A stretch of DNA of 64,000 bases from CAWEWH01 sp963812775 (GTDB lineage Bacteria; Pseudomonadota; Alphaproteobacteria; Rhizobiales; Beijerinckiaceae), in the NCBI GenBank assembly GCA_963812775.1, contig CAWEWH010000007.1, positions 434,001-498,000 of the forward strand. The letters run 5' to 3'. Shown piece by piece: positions 51,062-60,345 of this stretch; the stretch's first letter is position 1, and each line of letters begins with the position of its first letter. Below the pieces are notes generated by a model, which was not told the origin of the DNA, made no database searches, and saw only the letters and a list, made by a program, of their open reading frames with translations. The position numbers and the translations under genes were made by a program.

Positions 51062-52468
51062 CTAACCCTTGCACATCGGCGGCGTACCCAGAATTTCGCG
51101 CGGCGTGCCCAATACACGCTCGGCCGCGCAGGCGATGGCCACCAGCTGCTCGTCATCGCCGCCCTTGGCGATGAACTGCAGGCCAACCGGCATGCCGACC
51201 CGATCAAGGCCCACAGGCAGGGTCGTCGCGCACAATGCCAAATAGTTCGCTGCCGCCAGATTGTGCACGAGGTTGCGATTGCGCGCCCAGATTTCTTCCG
51301 GGCCAGCCTGCTCTGTCACGATGCACGGTGTGAACATGGCTGTTGGAGCCGCGATAATGTCTACGTCATCGAAACGCGCGACAGCGCTTTTCGCTAGATC
51401 GAGCAGCCGCAAGCGACGGGTCAGATATTCACGCGCCGATAGATTCTCGGCATTCCTGAGGGCGGGCACGTTGACCGGATCGATCGTCGCAAGCCAGTCC
51501 GGCAACTCACGATCAAGAAAGGTGCGCAACTCGATCGCCGATACGCCACCTTCAACAAAGACAGCGAAAGCTTCGCGCGCCTCAGGAAATGGCTTGTCCT
51601 TGATGGCTGCCCCAGCACGGGCAAGCGAATCGATCGCCGATCGGACGACTTCGTCGATACCATTTTCGCAGCCGTCCCAGAACCAGGAATCGGCGATTCC
51701 GATGCGGATACCGTCGACGCTAGTTGGCACACGGCGCAGGAAAGCGAACCCGTCGCCGAGAAGGGGGTCGAGTGCGGCGAAACTGAATGCCGCATCCGCC
51801 GCGCTGCGTGCCAGGATGCCGGGCGTATCGAGCGTAAAGCTTAGCGGCACGACGCCCTCAGTAGACCACCGACCCTTGGTGAGCTTCAAGCCGACATTTC
51901 CCGTCATCGCGGCAGGCAAGCGCACTGAGGCAGCAGTATCGCTACCGAAGGCCAAGAGCGCCGAGCCCTCGCAGAGCGAGACGCCGGCACCGCTGGATGA
52001 GCCGCCGGGTTCGCGATGCTCCGTCGCGTCCCAGGGATTGCGCGGGCTGCCGTAATGCGCGTTGCGGCCGGTGGGGCCGAACGCGAATTCCACCATATGC
52101 GTCTTACCCATCACCGTCGCCAACTGCCGGCGCAGATTGGCGACGACCGGGCCATCAATCTCGAATTTCGGCGGCAAACGCTTGGGTGAGCCCGCATAGG
52201 TCGCAAATCCCGCGACGGCGTACAGATCCTTGATCGAGGTCGGAATGCCTTGCAAAGACCCCGCCCGTGAACCGACGGCAAAGGCAGCATCAGCGGCATC
52301 GGCGCATTTGCGTGCATGCTCCGGAGCCCATTGCGAATAGGCCATGAGCTTGGGGCCGAAATGCTCGTGGTTGGCGATCGCCTCTTCGGCGACTGCGCGC
52401 GCCTTGAGCTTGCCCTCGCCGAGCAATCTCGCAATCTCGGCCATCGGCAGCGAAAACGCATCGGCCAT
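51062..52468 (-). CDS. Amidase signature family hydrolase
   Basis: 468 residues starting MADAFSLPMAEIARLLGEGK. Ser-cisSer-Lys triad motifs: Lys in PTSIKDLYAVAG (about 85), nucleophile region EPGGSSSGAGVSLCEG (about 155-170), and cis-Ser in FGSDTAASVRLPAAM, where the common GG before Ser is AA. Hydrolyses an amide or related bond (glutamyl-tRNA amidotransferase A-like fold, but the neighbours gatB/gatC are absent). GGTGAGG upstream supports ATG 52468; 52489 is an alternative. Near a liv-type transporter, so scavenging of an amide is conceivable. Confidence 0.9.
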   Translation of the reverse strand: MADAFSLPMAEIARLLGEGKLKARAVAEEAIANHEHFGPKLMAYSQWAPEHARKCADAADAAFAVGSRAGSLQGIPTSIKDLYAVAGFATYAGSPKRLPPKFEIDGPVVANLRRQLATVMGKTHMVEFAFGPTGRNAHYGSPRNPWDATEHREPGGSSSGAGVSLCEGSALLAFGSDTAASVRLPAAMTGNVGLKLTKGRWSTEGVVPLSFTLDTPGILARSAADAAFSFAALDPLLGDGFAFLRRVPTSVDGIRIGIADSWFWDGCENGIDEVVRSAIDSLARAGAAIKDKPFPEAREAFAVFVEGGVSAIELRTFLDRELPDWLATIDPVNVPALRNAENLSAREYLTRRLRLLDLAKSAVARFDDVDIIAAPTAMFTPCIVTEQAGPEEIWARNRNLVHNLAAANYLALCATTLPVGLDRVGMPVGLQFIAKGGDDEQLVAIACAAERVLGTPREILGTPPMCKG

Positions 52469-52629
52469 CGTTACCTCACCCTTGTCCGACATTCTGCGCA
52501 TCGAAAAAATGAGAGGCGCAGACGGAGCAGCGTGGCCAGATCAAACTTATGCGACGGCCCAGGCGCGAAGGGAAGCTCGGGCCGAAGCGAGATGGCACCT
52601 AATTTTCTTGCAATGCCGGAGTTCTGGTT

Positions 52630-52740
52630 GAGGCACTTTCCCGACTTCGCCGAAGCGAGGACGTGTCCGCTATTGGTGGATAAGGGGCATACGGGAGACG
52701 TGTTGCTCAGGTCCGCCTTTGACCCGCAACGGACATCGGG
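52630..52740 (+). repeat. Intergenic repeat, copy B
   Basis: Same series of words as copy A (49775-49890), including the identical stretch CGTGTTGCTCAGGTCCGCC and TTTGACCC followed by CGGACATCGG. The rest of the 52469-52940 gap holds no gene that I can support. Located upstream of the amidase gene and before the chemoreceptor. Confidence 0.7.
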
Positions 52741-52940
52741 CCCTCGGCCCCGTGTGTGTTGGCGATTTAGTCGGCGCCGGGGCTGCCGATGATGTTCTCG
52801 ATTTCAATAACGATCAGCGCAGACAAAGGCGCTGATCAGTCTCTAGATGGTCCGGGCCGCGTTGGGACTGCTTCGGGCACTGGCTCCTCGCCTGACCGCC
52901 TGGGATTAAGGAGCCGGTAACTTAGAGGACGTAAGCTGTT

Positions 52941-54683
52941 ATGGCACGCCACGGAAGCCTGCGACCCGGCGGTCGACGGGCGCGGGAGCGTTCCAGGGAA
53001 ACCCCGGTGAGTTGGACGCGAGGCATCGCTGCACGAGTTATGCTGGCCATTGCCGCAGCAGCCCTGCCGGCGATCGCGACGACGCTGTATCTGGGCGGCA
53101 CCTTCGTCAGCGTTGCCGATCGCACCTCCGCTGACGTTGAACGCGCGTTACTGGCGACCCGAGGCCTGGGCGAGCTGCGCGCGCTCGCCCTGCAAGAGCA
53201 TGGGCTGGTGGAGAAACTTACGCGAGAGGCCGATCCCGCCACACTCGATCGCCACGTAGCCGACATCGAGGCTGTCGGCCGCAAGCTCGATGGACAGATA
53301 GGCAGCTTGGCGCTGGACGAGCGGCTGGTGCCTGCAAACCTTATTGCGAATTTGCGCGCCAATCGCGGCCAAATGGAAATTGCCAAGCAAAACGTCATCG
53401 AGGCTGTCAGGCACTCCTCGCTAACTCATGCCCGCGCCCAGTTCGCAGACTTCGACAACACTACTTTCGTGTTCTCCGGATTCTTGAGGTCCGTTGCAGC
53501 GAGCATCGAGGCCGGCGTCGACGAGGCTCGTCGAGACCTGAAATCCAGCGCGGCCACGGCCTGGCGAACCACTTGGTTGGCGCTTGTTTGTGCGGCGAGC
53601 GCGCTTTGCTTGGGCCTGCTGCTTGTTCGCCGCAGTCTCCTGAGGCCACTTGCCGCCGTCGCGACTGGGATGCGCCGCCTTGCTGGAACCGAGCGGAACA
53701 TTGACACCACCCACTGGCCTCGGACGGGCGAACTCGGCGAAATGACACGCGCCGTTGAGCAGTTCAGGGAGGATGTCGCGACCCGCGAGCGCCTCGAGGC
53801 GCAGCGAAACTCCGATCTCCGTGCGGCCGAGGAGCGCAATCAGCGGGTCGCCAATTTGATCTCCTCGTTCAGGTCCGATGCAGAGGCGGTCATCGGCGGT
53901 CTCGACCAGGCCAGCCGCTCCTTGAACTCCAGCGCCGGCGTCATGATCGCGGCGGCGACCGAAAGCGAGAGCAAGGCTCAATTGGTGGCTGCCTCGACCG
54001 TGCAGGCGAAAACCGAAGCCGTCGCCGTCGCATTCACATCCGAAGAACTTCATACGACCATCCGCAGCATCACTGAGCAGATCAGCAACGTCAAGGCTAT
54101 CGCCGGAATGGCCGACGAAGGTGCCAAGGTCGCCTGCACGGCCATCGAAACTCTGCTTGGGAGCGCGCGTTCGATCGGCGCCGTCGTCGACCTCATTGAT
54201 GAGATTGCCAGTCAGACGAACCTCCTCGCGCTGAACGCCACAATCGAGGCGGCTCGCGCGGGCGAGGCGGGCCGAGGGTTCGCGGTCGTTGCCGCGGAGG
54301 TCAAGACTCTGGCCGCACAGACCGCCAAGGCAACTGAGGAAGTGACGCGCCAAATCGAGATGTTGCAGCGGACGTCCCAGGAGGGCTCGCAAGCGGTCAC
54401 CGACGTTGCCTCGACCATCCTGCAGATGGATGCGATCTGTGGCGACCTGGCCGGGGTCATCGATCAACAGTCTGAAGCCACGCAAACAATCAGCCGCAAC
54501 GCACAAGCAGCAGCAGCCGGCACCGCGCACGTGCTCGATGCCATCTCCGGCGTGACGAGCGCGTCGGAACGCACGCGCGATGTCTCTGACGAGGTCGGCC
54601 ACGCGGCCACCGACCTTTCCCAACAAGCCGAGCGGCTCGCCGCAACCGTGCGCACCTTCCTCAGTGGACTGGCGGCCGCCTGA
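52941..54683 (+). CDS. Membrane methyl-accepting chemotaxis protein
   Basis: 580 residues. Membrane helix 1 about 31-53 (RVMLAIAAAALPAIATTLYL), helical periplasmic domain about 55-185, helix 2 about 187-212 (AWRTTWLALVCAASALCLGLLLV), HAMP about 213-265 (RRSLLRPLAAVATGMRRLAGTERNIDTTHWPRTGELGEMTRAVEQF) and the signalling domain with tip IASQTNLLALNATIEAARAGEAGRGFAVVAAEVKTLAAQTAKATEEV. Sends signals to CheA; the stimulus is unknown. Convergent with the liv cluster 2 at 54702; only 18 bp separate the stops. Confidence 0.93.
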   Translation: MARHGSLRPGGRRARERSRETPVSWTRGIAARVMLAIAAAALPAIATTLYLGGTFVSVADRTSADVERALLATRGLGELRALALQEHGLVEKLTREADPATLDRHVADIEAVGRKLDGQIGSLALDERLVPANLIANLRANRGQMEIAKQNVIEAVRHSSLTHARAQFADFDNTTFVFSGFLRSVAASIEAGVDEARRDLKSSAATAWRTTWLALVCAASALCLGLLLVRRSLLRPLAAVATGMRRLAGTERNIDTTHWPRTGELGEMTRAVEQFREDVATRERLEAQRNSDLRAAEERNQRVANLISSFRSDAEAVIGGLDQASRSLNSSAGVMIAAATESESKAQLVAASTVQAKTEAVAVAFTSEELHTTIRSITEQISNVKAIAGMADEGAKVACTAIETLLGSARSIGAVVDLIDEIASQTNLLALNATIEAARAGEAGRGFAVVAAEVKTLAAQTAKATEEVTRQIEMLQRTSQEGSQAVTDVASTILQMDAICGDLAGVIDQQSEATQTISRNAQAAAAGTAHVLDAISGVTSASERTRDVSDEVGHAATDLSQQAERLAATVRTFLSGLAAA

Positions 54684-54701
54684 AGATCGCGCGCGACACC
54701 A

Positions 54702-55451
54702 TCACGGCGCCGCGGGACCGGACGGTAGCGAATCAGGACGCGGCGACGTCAGGCCGAGATAGGCCCGCCGGATAGTCGGATTGGAGACGAGCTCTTCCGC
54801 TCGCCCCTCGCCGACGATGTGGCCAGTTTCAACGACATAGCCGCGGTCAGCGATGGCAAGGCTCTGCTTCACGTTCTGCTCGACGAGAAGAATGCCAACG
54901 CCCGCCGCGCGAATGCGTTGCAGGGACTGAAACAACTCCGTGCAGAGGAGCGGCGCCAGCCCGTGAGACGGTTCATCGAGCAGTAGCAGTTCGGGGGCTG
55001 ACATTAGAGCGCGACCGATCGCCAACATCTGTTGCTCGCCTCCGCTCATCGTGAGCGCCGTTTGGCGCTGCCGCTCGGAGAGGCGGGGGAAGAGAGAGAG
55101 CACCCGCCGGCGGTTCTCCTCTTCCGCGTTGCGAGCGCGCTCGGCATAGGCGCCGAGCGACAGGTTCTCGGCCACCGTCAAATCGCCGAAGATGGCGCGC
55201 CCCTGGGGAACGAAGGCGATCCCCATTTGCACAATCTCGTGAGGCACGCGCCGCGTCAGGTCGTTGCCACGGTAGTCAATGTGGCCGTGCCGCGGACGGA
55301 CGACACCAGCAATCGTTTTGAGCAGGGTCGATTTGCCAGCTCCGTTGGCGCCGAGGATTGCTACGATCTCGCGCCGCTGGGCTATGATGCTGACCTCACG
55401 TAGCGCCGCGTGCTGCCCATAGAAAACCGAGAGCTGCCGGACCTCAAGCAT
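54702..55451 (-). CDS. livF: LivF-type ABC transporter ATPase, cluster 2
   Basis: About 249 residues: Walker A GANGAGKS, Q-loop FVPQGRAIF, signature MSGGEQQ, Walker B LLLLDEPSHGLAP and H-loop LLVEQN; a C-terminal AYLGL end typical of LivF. Start at ATG 55451 (MLEVRQLSVFYG), overlapping the end of the LivG domain by 8 bp; a Met two codons upstream (55457) is equally good. Last gene of the second transporter operon. Confidence 0.92.
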   Translation of the reverse strand: MLEVRQLSVFYGQHAALREVSIIAQRREIVAILGANGAGKSTLLKTIAGVVRPRHGHIDYRGNDLTRRVPHEIVQMGIAFVPQGRAIFGDLTVAENLSLGAYAERARNAEEENRRRVLSLFPRLSERQRQTALTMSGGEQQMLAIGRALMSAPELLLLDEPSHGLAPLLCTELFQSLQRIRAAGVGILLVEQNVKQSLAIADRGYVVETGHIVGEGRAEELVSNPTIRRAYLGLTSPRPDSLPSGPAAP

Positions 55452-57154
55452 CGGCATTCCCCAGATAGGCGCGCACGACCTCGCGCTCGGCAAGCACGCC
55501 GTGCGGCGCCCCCTCAGCTATCAGCCGGCCAGCGTTCATGACGAGCACATGGCCGCACAAAGAACGAATGGCGTCCATCAGATGCTCGACAATGACGATC
55601 GTCAGCCCCTCCCGGTTGATCGAGCGGACCAAGTCTATTCCCGCCCGTAGCTCCCCCGGATTGAGCCCAGCAAGCCACTCATCGAGGAGGAGAAGATCGG
55701 GCTGTAGCGCCAACGCCCTGGCCAGCTCCAGCCGTTTCAGGTCGAGATAAGTGAGCCCTCCGGCGAGCGTGAATGCCTGCTCGATCAGGCCGAACTCGCG
55801 CGAGGTATGCGAGAGCTTCAGCGCGAGCTTCGTCCCCCCAGCGCGGAATGCCGCGCCATGCCACGCTGGCGAGGACGTTTTCCAGACAGGTTGTCGTCTC
55901 GAAGACGCGAACGAGCTGAAAGGTGCGGCCAACGCCGAGCCGAGCGATGCGATGTGGCGCAACGTTGGTTATGTCGCGACCGTTCAGCTGGATCGTGCCG
56001 GCGTCCGCACGCGTTGCGCCGGAAATTAGGTTGATCACGGTCGTCTTGCCCGAGCCGTTGGGGCCGATGAGACCGACGATACTGCCGCGGGGGAAGGTTG
56101 CGCTTAGAGAATTGACGGCCACGCGGCCGCCGAATGCCTTCGTAAGACCTTCGAGCCGCAACACCGCCGCCTCGGCGCCGCTCGGCGGACGCGGCCGGCG
56201 CTCGGCTGCATTCACGGGCGTCGCGGGGATCGCTGCCGGCTCCGGCTGAGCAGGCAAAAAGCGTTCCAGGAATCCGATGACCCCTTGTGGGACGAAGTAC
56301 ACGATCACAATGAAGACCAACCCGAGCACGATGCTGAAAGAGTTCGGAAAGTTGGCGGAGATGACGTCGAAGAGGAGGACAAGGGGCACGGCGCCGAGCA
56401 GCGGCCCATAGAGGGATCTCGCACCCCCAAGCAGGGCCATGATGACGACCTGGAAGGACACGAGGGGATTGAACGCGATGGTCGGATCGATATAGGTCCA
56501 GCGCGGCGCCATCACGGCACCGACCGCTGCCATGAAGGCGGCCGAGAGCGCGAAAAGCAGCAACTTGATACGGGTCGCGTCGATGCCGCAGTGCAGTGCT
56601 GCCGCCTCGTCGTCTCCGATCATCCGCACAGCCAAACCGAGCCGGGAGCGGGCGATACACCACCCCGCGAGAAAGACCAAAACGGCCAGCGCGAACAGCT
56701 GCCAGAAGATGAGTTCGGGAGGAATATCGAGGAAAATGTAGCGGCCTACAGAGCGCGTGACATTGACCTGATACCACGTGGCGAGTTGGCGTATGAGCTC
56801 CGCGAGGCCGAATGTGAAGATCACGAAGTAAATGCCGCTGAGCCGCAGGGTGGAGAGCCCGACGACAAGCGCAACCGCCATCGCGAGCGCGACAGCCGTC
56901 GCCAGCACCATGAGCCAGGGAAGCTTTGGGCCGAGCTCGGCCACCGTGTACGCGCCGAGGCCGAAGAAGGCGGCCGTCGCCAGCGAGATGTAGCGCGTGG
57001 CGCCCGAGAACAGCGCCCAGGCGGTGGCGAGCACAAGGAAATTGAGCACGCTGATGGCGACAGCGAGGTGGAAGCTCGAGCCGAAGACAGGCACCAGCGA
57101 CAGCCCTGCGAGCACCGCAAGCACGACGATTGGCCAGAACAATGCCCTGGTCAC
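55444..57154 (-). CDS. Fused LivM permease-LivG ATPase, one frameshift in the ATPase part
   Basis: GTG start overlapping the LivH stop (GTGA). Residues 1-300: LivM-like permease (SGATRYISLATAAFFGLGAYTV, ALHCGIDATRIKLLLFALSAAFMAAVGAVMA). A Pro/Arg-rich linker (about 315-330) leads to a LivG domain: Walker A GPNGSGKT, LGVGRTFQLVRVFE. Near 55856, after LASVAWRG, the frame changes; the other frame continues FGLIEQAFTLAGGLTYLDLKRLELARALALQPDLLLLDEWLAGLNPGELR and IVEHLMDAIRSL to 55444. Permease-ATPase fusions of this type exist in other liv systems. If read as written, the protein ends at 55679 without signature and Walker B. Confidence 0.85.
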
Positions 57155-58029
57155 CGCGAGCGGCTCCCGAAAAGGCCCGTCGGCCTGAGCAGGAGGACGC
57201 CGAGAAAGAGGGCGAAGTTGGCAGCAAGCGTCAGGCCGGGATCAACGAGACGCGCCACAAGGATCTCGACGAGGCCGAGGAGCAGGCCGGCAACGAGCGT
57301 GCCAAGCATGTTTCCGACCCCACCCATGATCACCACGATGAGCGCCTTCATCGTAAACTCGACGCCAAGGGCGGCGTTGAAGGTGAGAAACATGCTCGAC
57401 AACACACCGGCGGCGGCGCACAGCGCGCCGCCGAGCGCGAAGGCGAAGCCGGCCAGCCGGACGACGTCAATGCCCACGAGCTGCGCCACGGCGGGATCGG
57501 TCGCGATGGCGCGCACAGCCGTGCCCTGGCGCGTGCGTGTGAGCAGCACATATAGGAACGTGGCGATGGTGACGGCAAACGCGAACGCGATGAGCCGGTT
57601 CACCGGCAAGGTCACGCCGGCGATGGATACCGGGATAAGCAGAAAGGAATAGGAATAGTACTGGCCGCCGAAAATAACGAAGGCGATGCCTTGCATAACG
57701 AAAAGCAACCCGAAAGTGGCGAGGATGGAATCGACCTCCAGTTGTTCGCGGCTCCTGGCGCGGCCGACAAGCGGCAAAAGCATGACGCGATAGAGCCCCC
57801 AGCTCGCGGCAAAGCCCGCGGGCATCACGACAAGCAGCGCCAACAGCGGATTAATCCCCCACGTGCCCGTGAAGAGGACATAGGCAAAGAAGGAGGCCCC
57901 GATGAGCACCTCGCCATAGGCGAGGTTGATGATGCGCGCCGCCCCGTATTGCAGCGTCAGCCCCATGGCGAGGAGCGCATAGAGCCCGCCAAGTATCAGT
58001 CCGGATACGATAATGTCGGCAACGAGCAA
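57151..58029 (-). CDS. livH: LivH-type ABC transporter permease, cluster 2
   Basis: 292 residues, about eight membrane segments: LILGGLYALLAMGLTLQYGAARIINLAYGEVLIGASFFAYVL (LivH start signature), AIATDPAVAQLVGIDVVRLAGFAFALGGALCAAAGVLSS (coupling loop and following helix) and GGVGNMLGTLVAGLLLGLVEIL. Inner-membrane channel subunit. Binding protein gene is 88 bp upstream; overlaps the fusion gene by 4 bp. Confidence 0.94.
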   Translation of the reverse strand: MLVADIIVSGLILGGLYALLAMGLTLQYGAARIINLAYGEVLIGASFFAYVLFTGTWGINPLLALLVVMPAGFAASWGLYRVMLLPLVGRARSREQLEVDSILATFGLLFVMQGIAFVIFGGQYYSYSFLLIPVSIAGVTLPVNRLIAFAFAVTIATFLYVLLTRTRQGTAVRAIATDPAVAQLVGIDVVRLAGFAFALGGALCAAAGVLSSMFLTFNAALGVEFTMKALIVVIMGGVGNMLGTLVAGLLLGLVEILVARLVDPGLTLAANFALFLGVLLLRPTGLFGSRSR

Positions 58030-58117
58030 CGAGCCCCCCAGCCGCGGCTATCGCCGCGATGCGCTCCTCAATTTTTAGAATTGCGATCGGCTTGGTCTTC
58101 GCCGTGGTTTGCCTTTG

Positions 58118-59344
58118 TTATTGAGCTTTCCAGGCCGGCTTGGGCACCATGAGCGGCTTCGCGCCTGCAAGATTGGGCGGGGCTACGCCGTAGAATTCTC
58201 CGTTCTGCCACTGCCCCGCCGCCCACACCTCCTGGAGCAGGCCGTCCTTCAGCTTCACCTTGCCGATGATCGTGTCAAAAGTGCCATTCCGGATCTCCGC
58301 CGCGACAGCGGCACGATCGATTTTGCCCACCTTCTCGATAGCCTGCTGGAGCACTTGCAAGCTCGCATAGGTAAGGGGGCTCGCCCAACGGTCCGGCTCG
58401 CGGCCGATCACTTGCGCATGCCGCTTGAAATAGTCCTTCAGCGCGGGCGCGTCGGCGTTCCAGCCGCCAATCCCCACCACTCCGTCGACATTGGCGCCGA
58501 AGCGCTGCTTATAGAGCGGAAAGGCGGTGCCCACGCCGGTGAAGAAGATTTTCGGGTTGTAGGAGAGCGTGCGCGCCGCATCCGTCAGCGCAAGTGTATC
58601 GGGCGGATAGCTGAAGGCAATGAAGACGTCCGCATTAGTTGCCATCGCATCCTTGATGAGCGACTGCATGTCTTGGGTGCCGGGCGGATACGATTTGTCG
58701 AAGGCGATCTCGAATTTGGCTTTCTTCAGGCTCTCTCGTGCGGCCGTTGCAAGCTCGATGCCGAACTGATCGGCAACCGCGATCATCGCCACCTTGGAGC
58801 CAATCTTTCCTTCGCTAACGGTCTTGGCGAGGAGATTGGCCAAGCCGTTCGAAATCTGGGCGGACGTGCCCAGCCAGAAGCTAGCGTTGTTCCAACGTCG
58901 GGCAAGCTCGGGAGCCTGATCGGTCACCGAAGTGACGGCGAGCTGAGGATAGCCAAGGCGATTGAAGGTGGGCCCGACCGCCAAATTGAGCGCCGTGCCC
59001 CACGGCGCCAGGATGAAGTCGACCTTGTCCTGGGTGGCCAGCCGCTCTACCGCCTTGACGGCTTCCTCGGCGTTGCTGCGGTCGTCGTATTCAACGACCT
59101 CAATGGGCAACTTCTTGCCGAGGCTCGACAGCATGATGCCGCCCGCATCGTTCACGTCCTTCACCCAGACCTGGTAATTGGGCAACGTGGTGATCGAAGC
59201 CCCGCCCGTATTAGGGCCAGTCTTGGAGATCGCGTAGCCTATTTTGATCGATGTCTGCGCCTGCGCGGCCGCATTACCAGTGAACCACAAAGCGGCGATC
59301 CCAGCGAGTGTCGCGAACAGCACCCTGCGTTTGCGTATGGTCAT
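58118..59344 (-). CDS. Periplasmic substrate-binding protein, LivK/amide-type, cluster 2
   Basis: 408 residues with Sec signal peptide (RVLFATLAGIAALWFTGNAAAQA). Type I periplasmic-binding fold: IKIGYAISKTGPNTGGASITTLPNYQVWVKDVNDAGGI, IEVVEYDDRSNAEEAVKAVERLATQDKVDFILAPWGT, FWLGTSAQISNGLANLLAKT, and DVFIAFSYPPDTLALTDAA. The ligand is not defined; this group includes receptors for branched-chain amino acids, aromatic acids and amides. Starts the operon livK-livH-livMG-livF. Confidence 0.93.
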   Translation of the reverse strand: MTIRKRRVLFATLAGIAALWFTGNAAAQAQTSIKIGYAISKTGPNTGGASITTLPNYQVWVKDVNDAGGIMLSSLGKKLPIEVVEYDDRSNAEEAVKAVERLATQDKVDFILAPWGTALNLAVGPTFNRLGYPQLAVTSVTDQAPELARRWNNASFWLGTSAQISNGLANLLAKTVSEGKIGSKVAMIAVADQFGIELATAARESLKKAKFEIAFDKSYPPGTQDMQSLIKDAMATNADVFIAFSYPPDTLALTDAARTLSYNPKIFFTGVGTAFPLYKQRFGANVDGVVGIGGWNADAPALKDYFKRHAQVIGREPDRWASPLTYASLQVLQQAIEKVGKIDRAAVAAEIRNGTFDTIIGKVKLKDGLLQEVWAAGQWQNGEFYGVAPPNLAGAKPLMVPKPAWKAQ

Positions 59345-59812
59345 CGATTGAACCTCCCAAGACGAGGCTTGTATGCCCTTTGTGAAGCCCGTACAGACCA
59401 GTTGAGCGTAGCACCGCCGGCCGTAGAATGCAGAGATCTATTGCCGTTTTCCCGGAAAAGGAAGTCCGCGATCGGACCACCTGTCAGGCATCCAGTGCCT
59501 CCGCCGCAGGTCCGCCGAGCCACCCCGTTTACGAGTTCACGCGAGACTCCACGGTGCGCCGCCAGAACGGCCAAACCATTGAAATAGCTTGCACCCGCCG
59601 AATTGTCTGAGGAGGGCAACGAGACACCGGACTCACCGCGGGCGACCTTTCTCAGCGCCACCGCCTTCCGACTTGCAACGACGAGGCGCAGCGACATTTG
59701 GGGTAGTAGGACAGATCAATGCACCCTACCGCGATCGCCCCAGCAAGATCTTGGTACAAAGCCGTCGCGAAGCGGTCTTTCTGTTGTGCACGTCATCTCG
59801 TGGACGTCCGCT

Positions 59813-59880
59813 TCTGGCACTTCCCGACATTGTTTAGCGCCGAGGACGTGTCCGCTATTTGTGGACAAGCAGACGTGTCG
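59813..59880 (+). repeat. Intergenic repeat, copy C (first half)
   Basis: TCTGGCACTTCCCGACATT, then GCGCCGAGGACGTGTCCGCT and ATTTGTGGACAAGC match the first part of copies A and B; the second part is absent or diverged. Lies in the 1-kb gene-free stretch after the liv cluster 2 binding protein (59345-60345), in which I found no gene. Confidence 0.6.
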
Positions 59881-60065
59881 CTTGACCTTGCACAAAGAGC
59901 CGCTTCAGCACATTGAAAGCCTCGTCCTCACGGATATGCGTTTGCGCTGGCGCCTGGCGGCAGGGTAAAATCCTGCATCCCCATGCAATCCGGCCAAGTA
60001 TGAGCCCATTTAGCCTCATGTGCCTGCGAAGCTTACCCAGAAACCGCTCCTCCAAAAATTCGAAA

Positions 60066-60109
60066 AGCCCCCCTGGGCCCCACAGGGCCTAAGCGGGCCC
60101 ATGGGGGCT
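60066..60109. repeat. GC-rich inverted repeat (GGGCCC arms)
   Basis: AGCCCCCCTGGGCCC (60066-60080) pairs with GGGCCCATGGGGGCT (60095-60109) with one mismatch or bulge; the loop itself contains a further GGGCC. More CCCTGG and GGGACC words follow up to about 60165. A likely strong secondary structure on the border of the mobile-element segment. Confidence 0.5.
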
Positions 60110-60221
60110 ACACGGTCCTCACTGGTCCCCCTGGCAACTTACCCGTGAAAGGCCCGTGGCGGGACCATGGAAGGTCAGTGTGCCCCTACGTGGTTGGAGG
60201 ACACATCAAATCCCCAAAGCT

Positions 60222-60344
60222 ACTGTATCAGAATTTTTTTGACCCCCTTTTTGGGTTACATAGCAATTTAATATTCCAACCCCTTTCTAATATTAAATCC
60301 CGCGATAGGTATAAAAGGGGGGTAAAAAAGATTCCTGATACAGT
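60222..60344. repeat. 123-bp nested inverted repeat, AT-rich centre
   Basis: Outer arms: 60222-60253 begins ACTGTATCAG, continues with a T-run and GACCCCCTTTTT; 60313-60344 is AAAAGGGGGGT, an A-run and ATTCCTGATACAGT, that is, the reverse complement with a few mismatches. Inner arms: TTTAATATT (60267-60275) and AATATTAAA (60289-60297), perfect 9 bp. The AT content contrasts with the rest of the window. It starts one base after the stop codon of the primase-helicase gene (minus strand). Possible origin-like, recombination or RNA-processing element; too long and complex for an ordinary terminator. Confidence 0.7.
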
Positions 60345-60345
60345 T

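Noticed and set aside
50793..51074. Minus-strand frame after the amidase
   Set aside because: It overlaps the amidase stop, has poor composition and covers the terminator-like hairpin.
51261..52055. Plus-strand frame opposite the amidase
   Set aside because: No recognisable motif; the minus-strand amidase has the full Ser-Ser-Lys motif set.
53421..54626. Long minus-strand frame opposite the membrane chemoreceptor
   Set aside because: Antisense shadow; the plus-strand gene carries full MCP motifs.
56285..57652. Plus-strand frame opposite LivM/LivH of cluster 2
   Set aside because: Glu/Arg/His-rich, low-quality composition; antisense shadow of membrane-protein genes with clear family signatures.
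58109..59587. Plus-strand frame opposite the cluster 2 binding protein
   Set aside because: Antisense shadow of an intact periplasmic-binding-protein gene.
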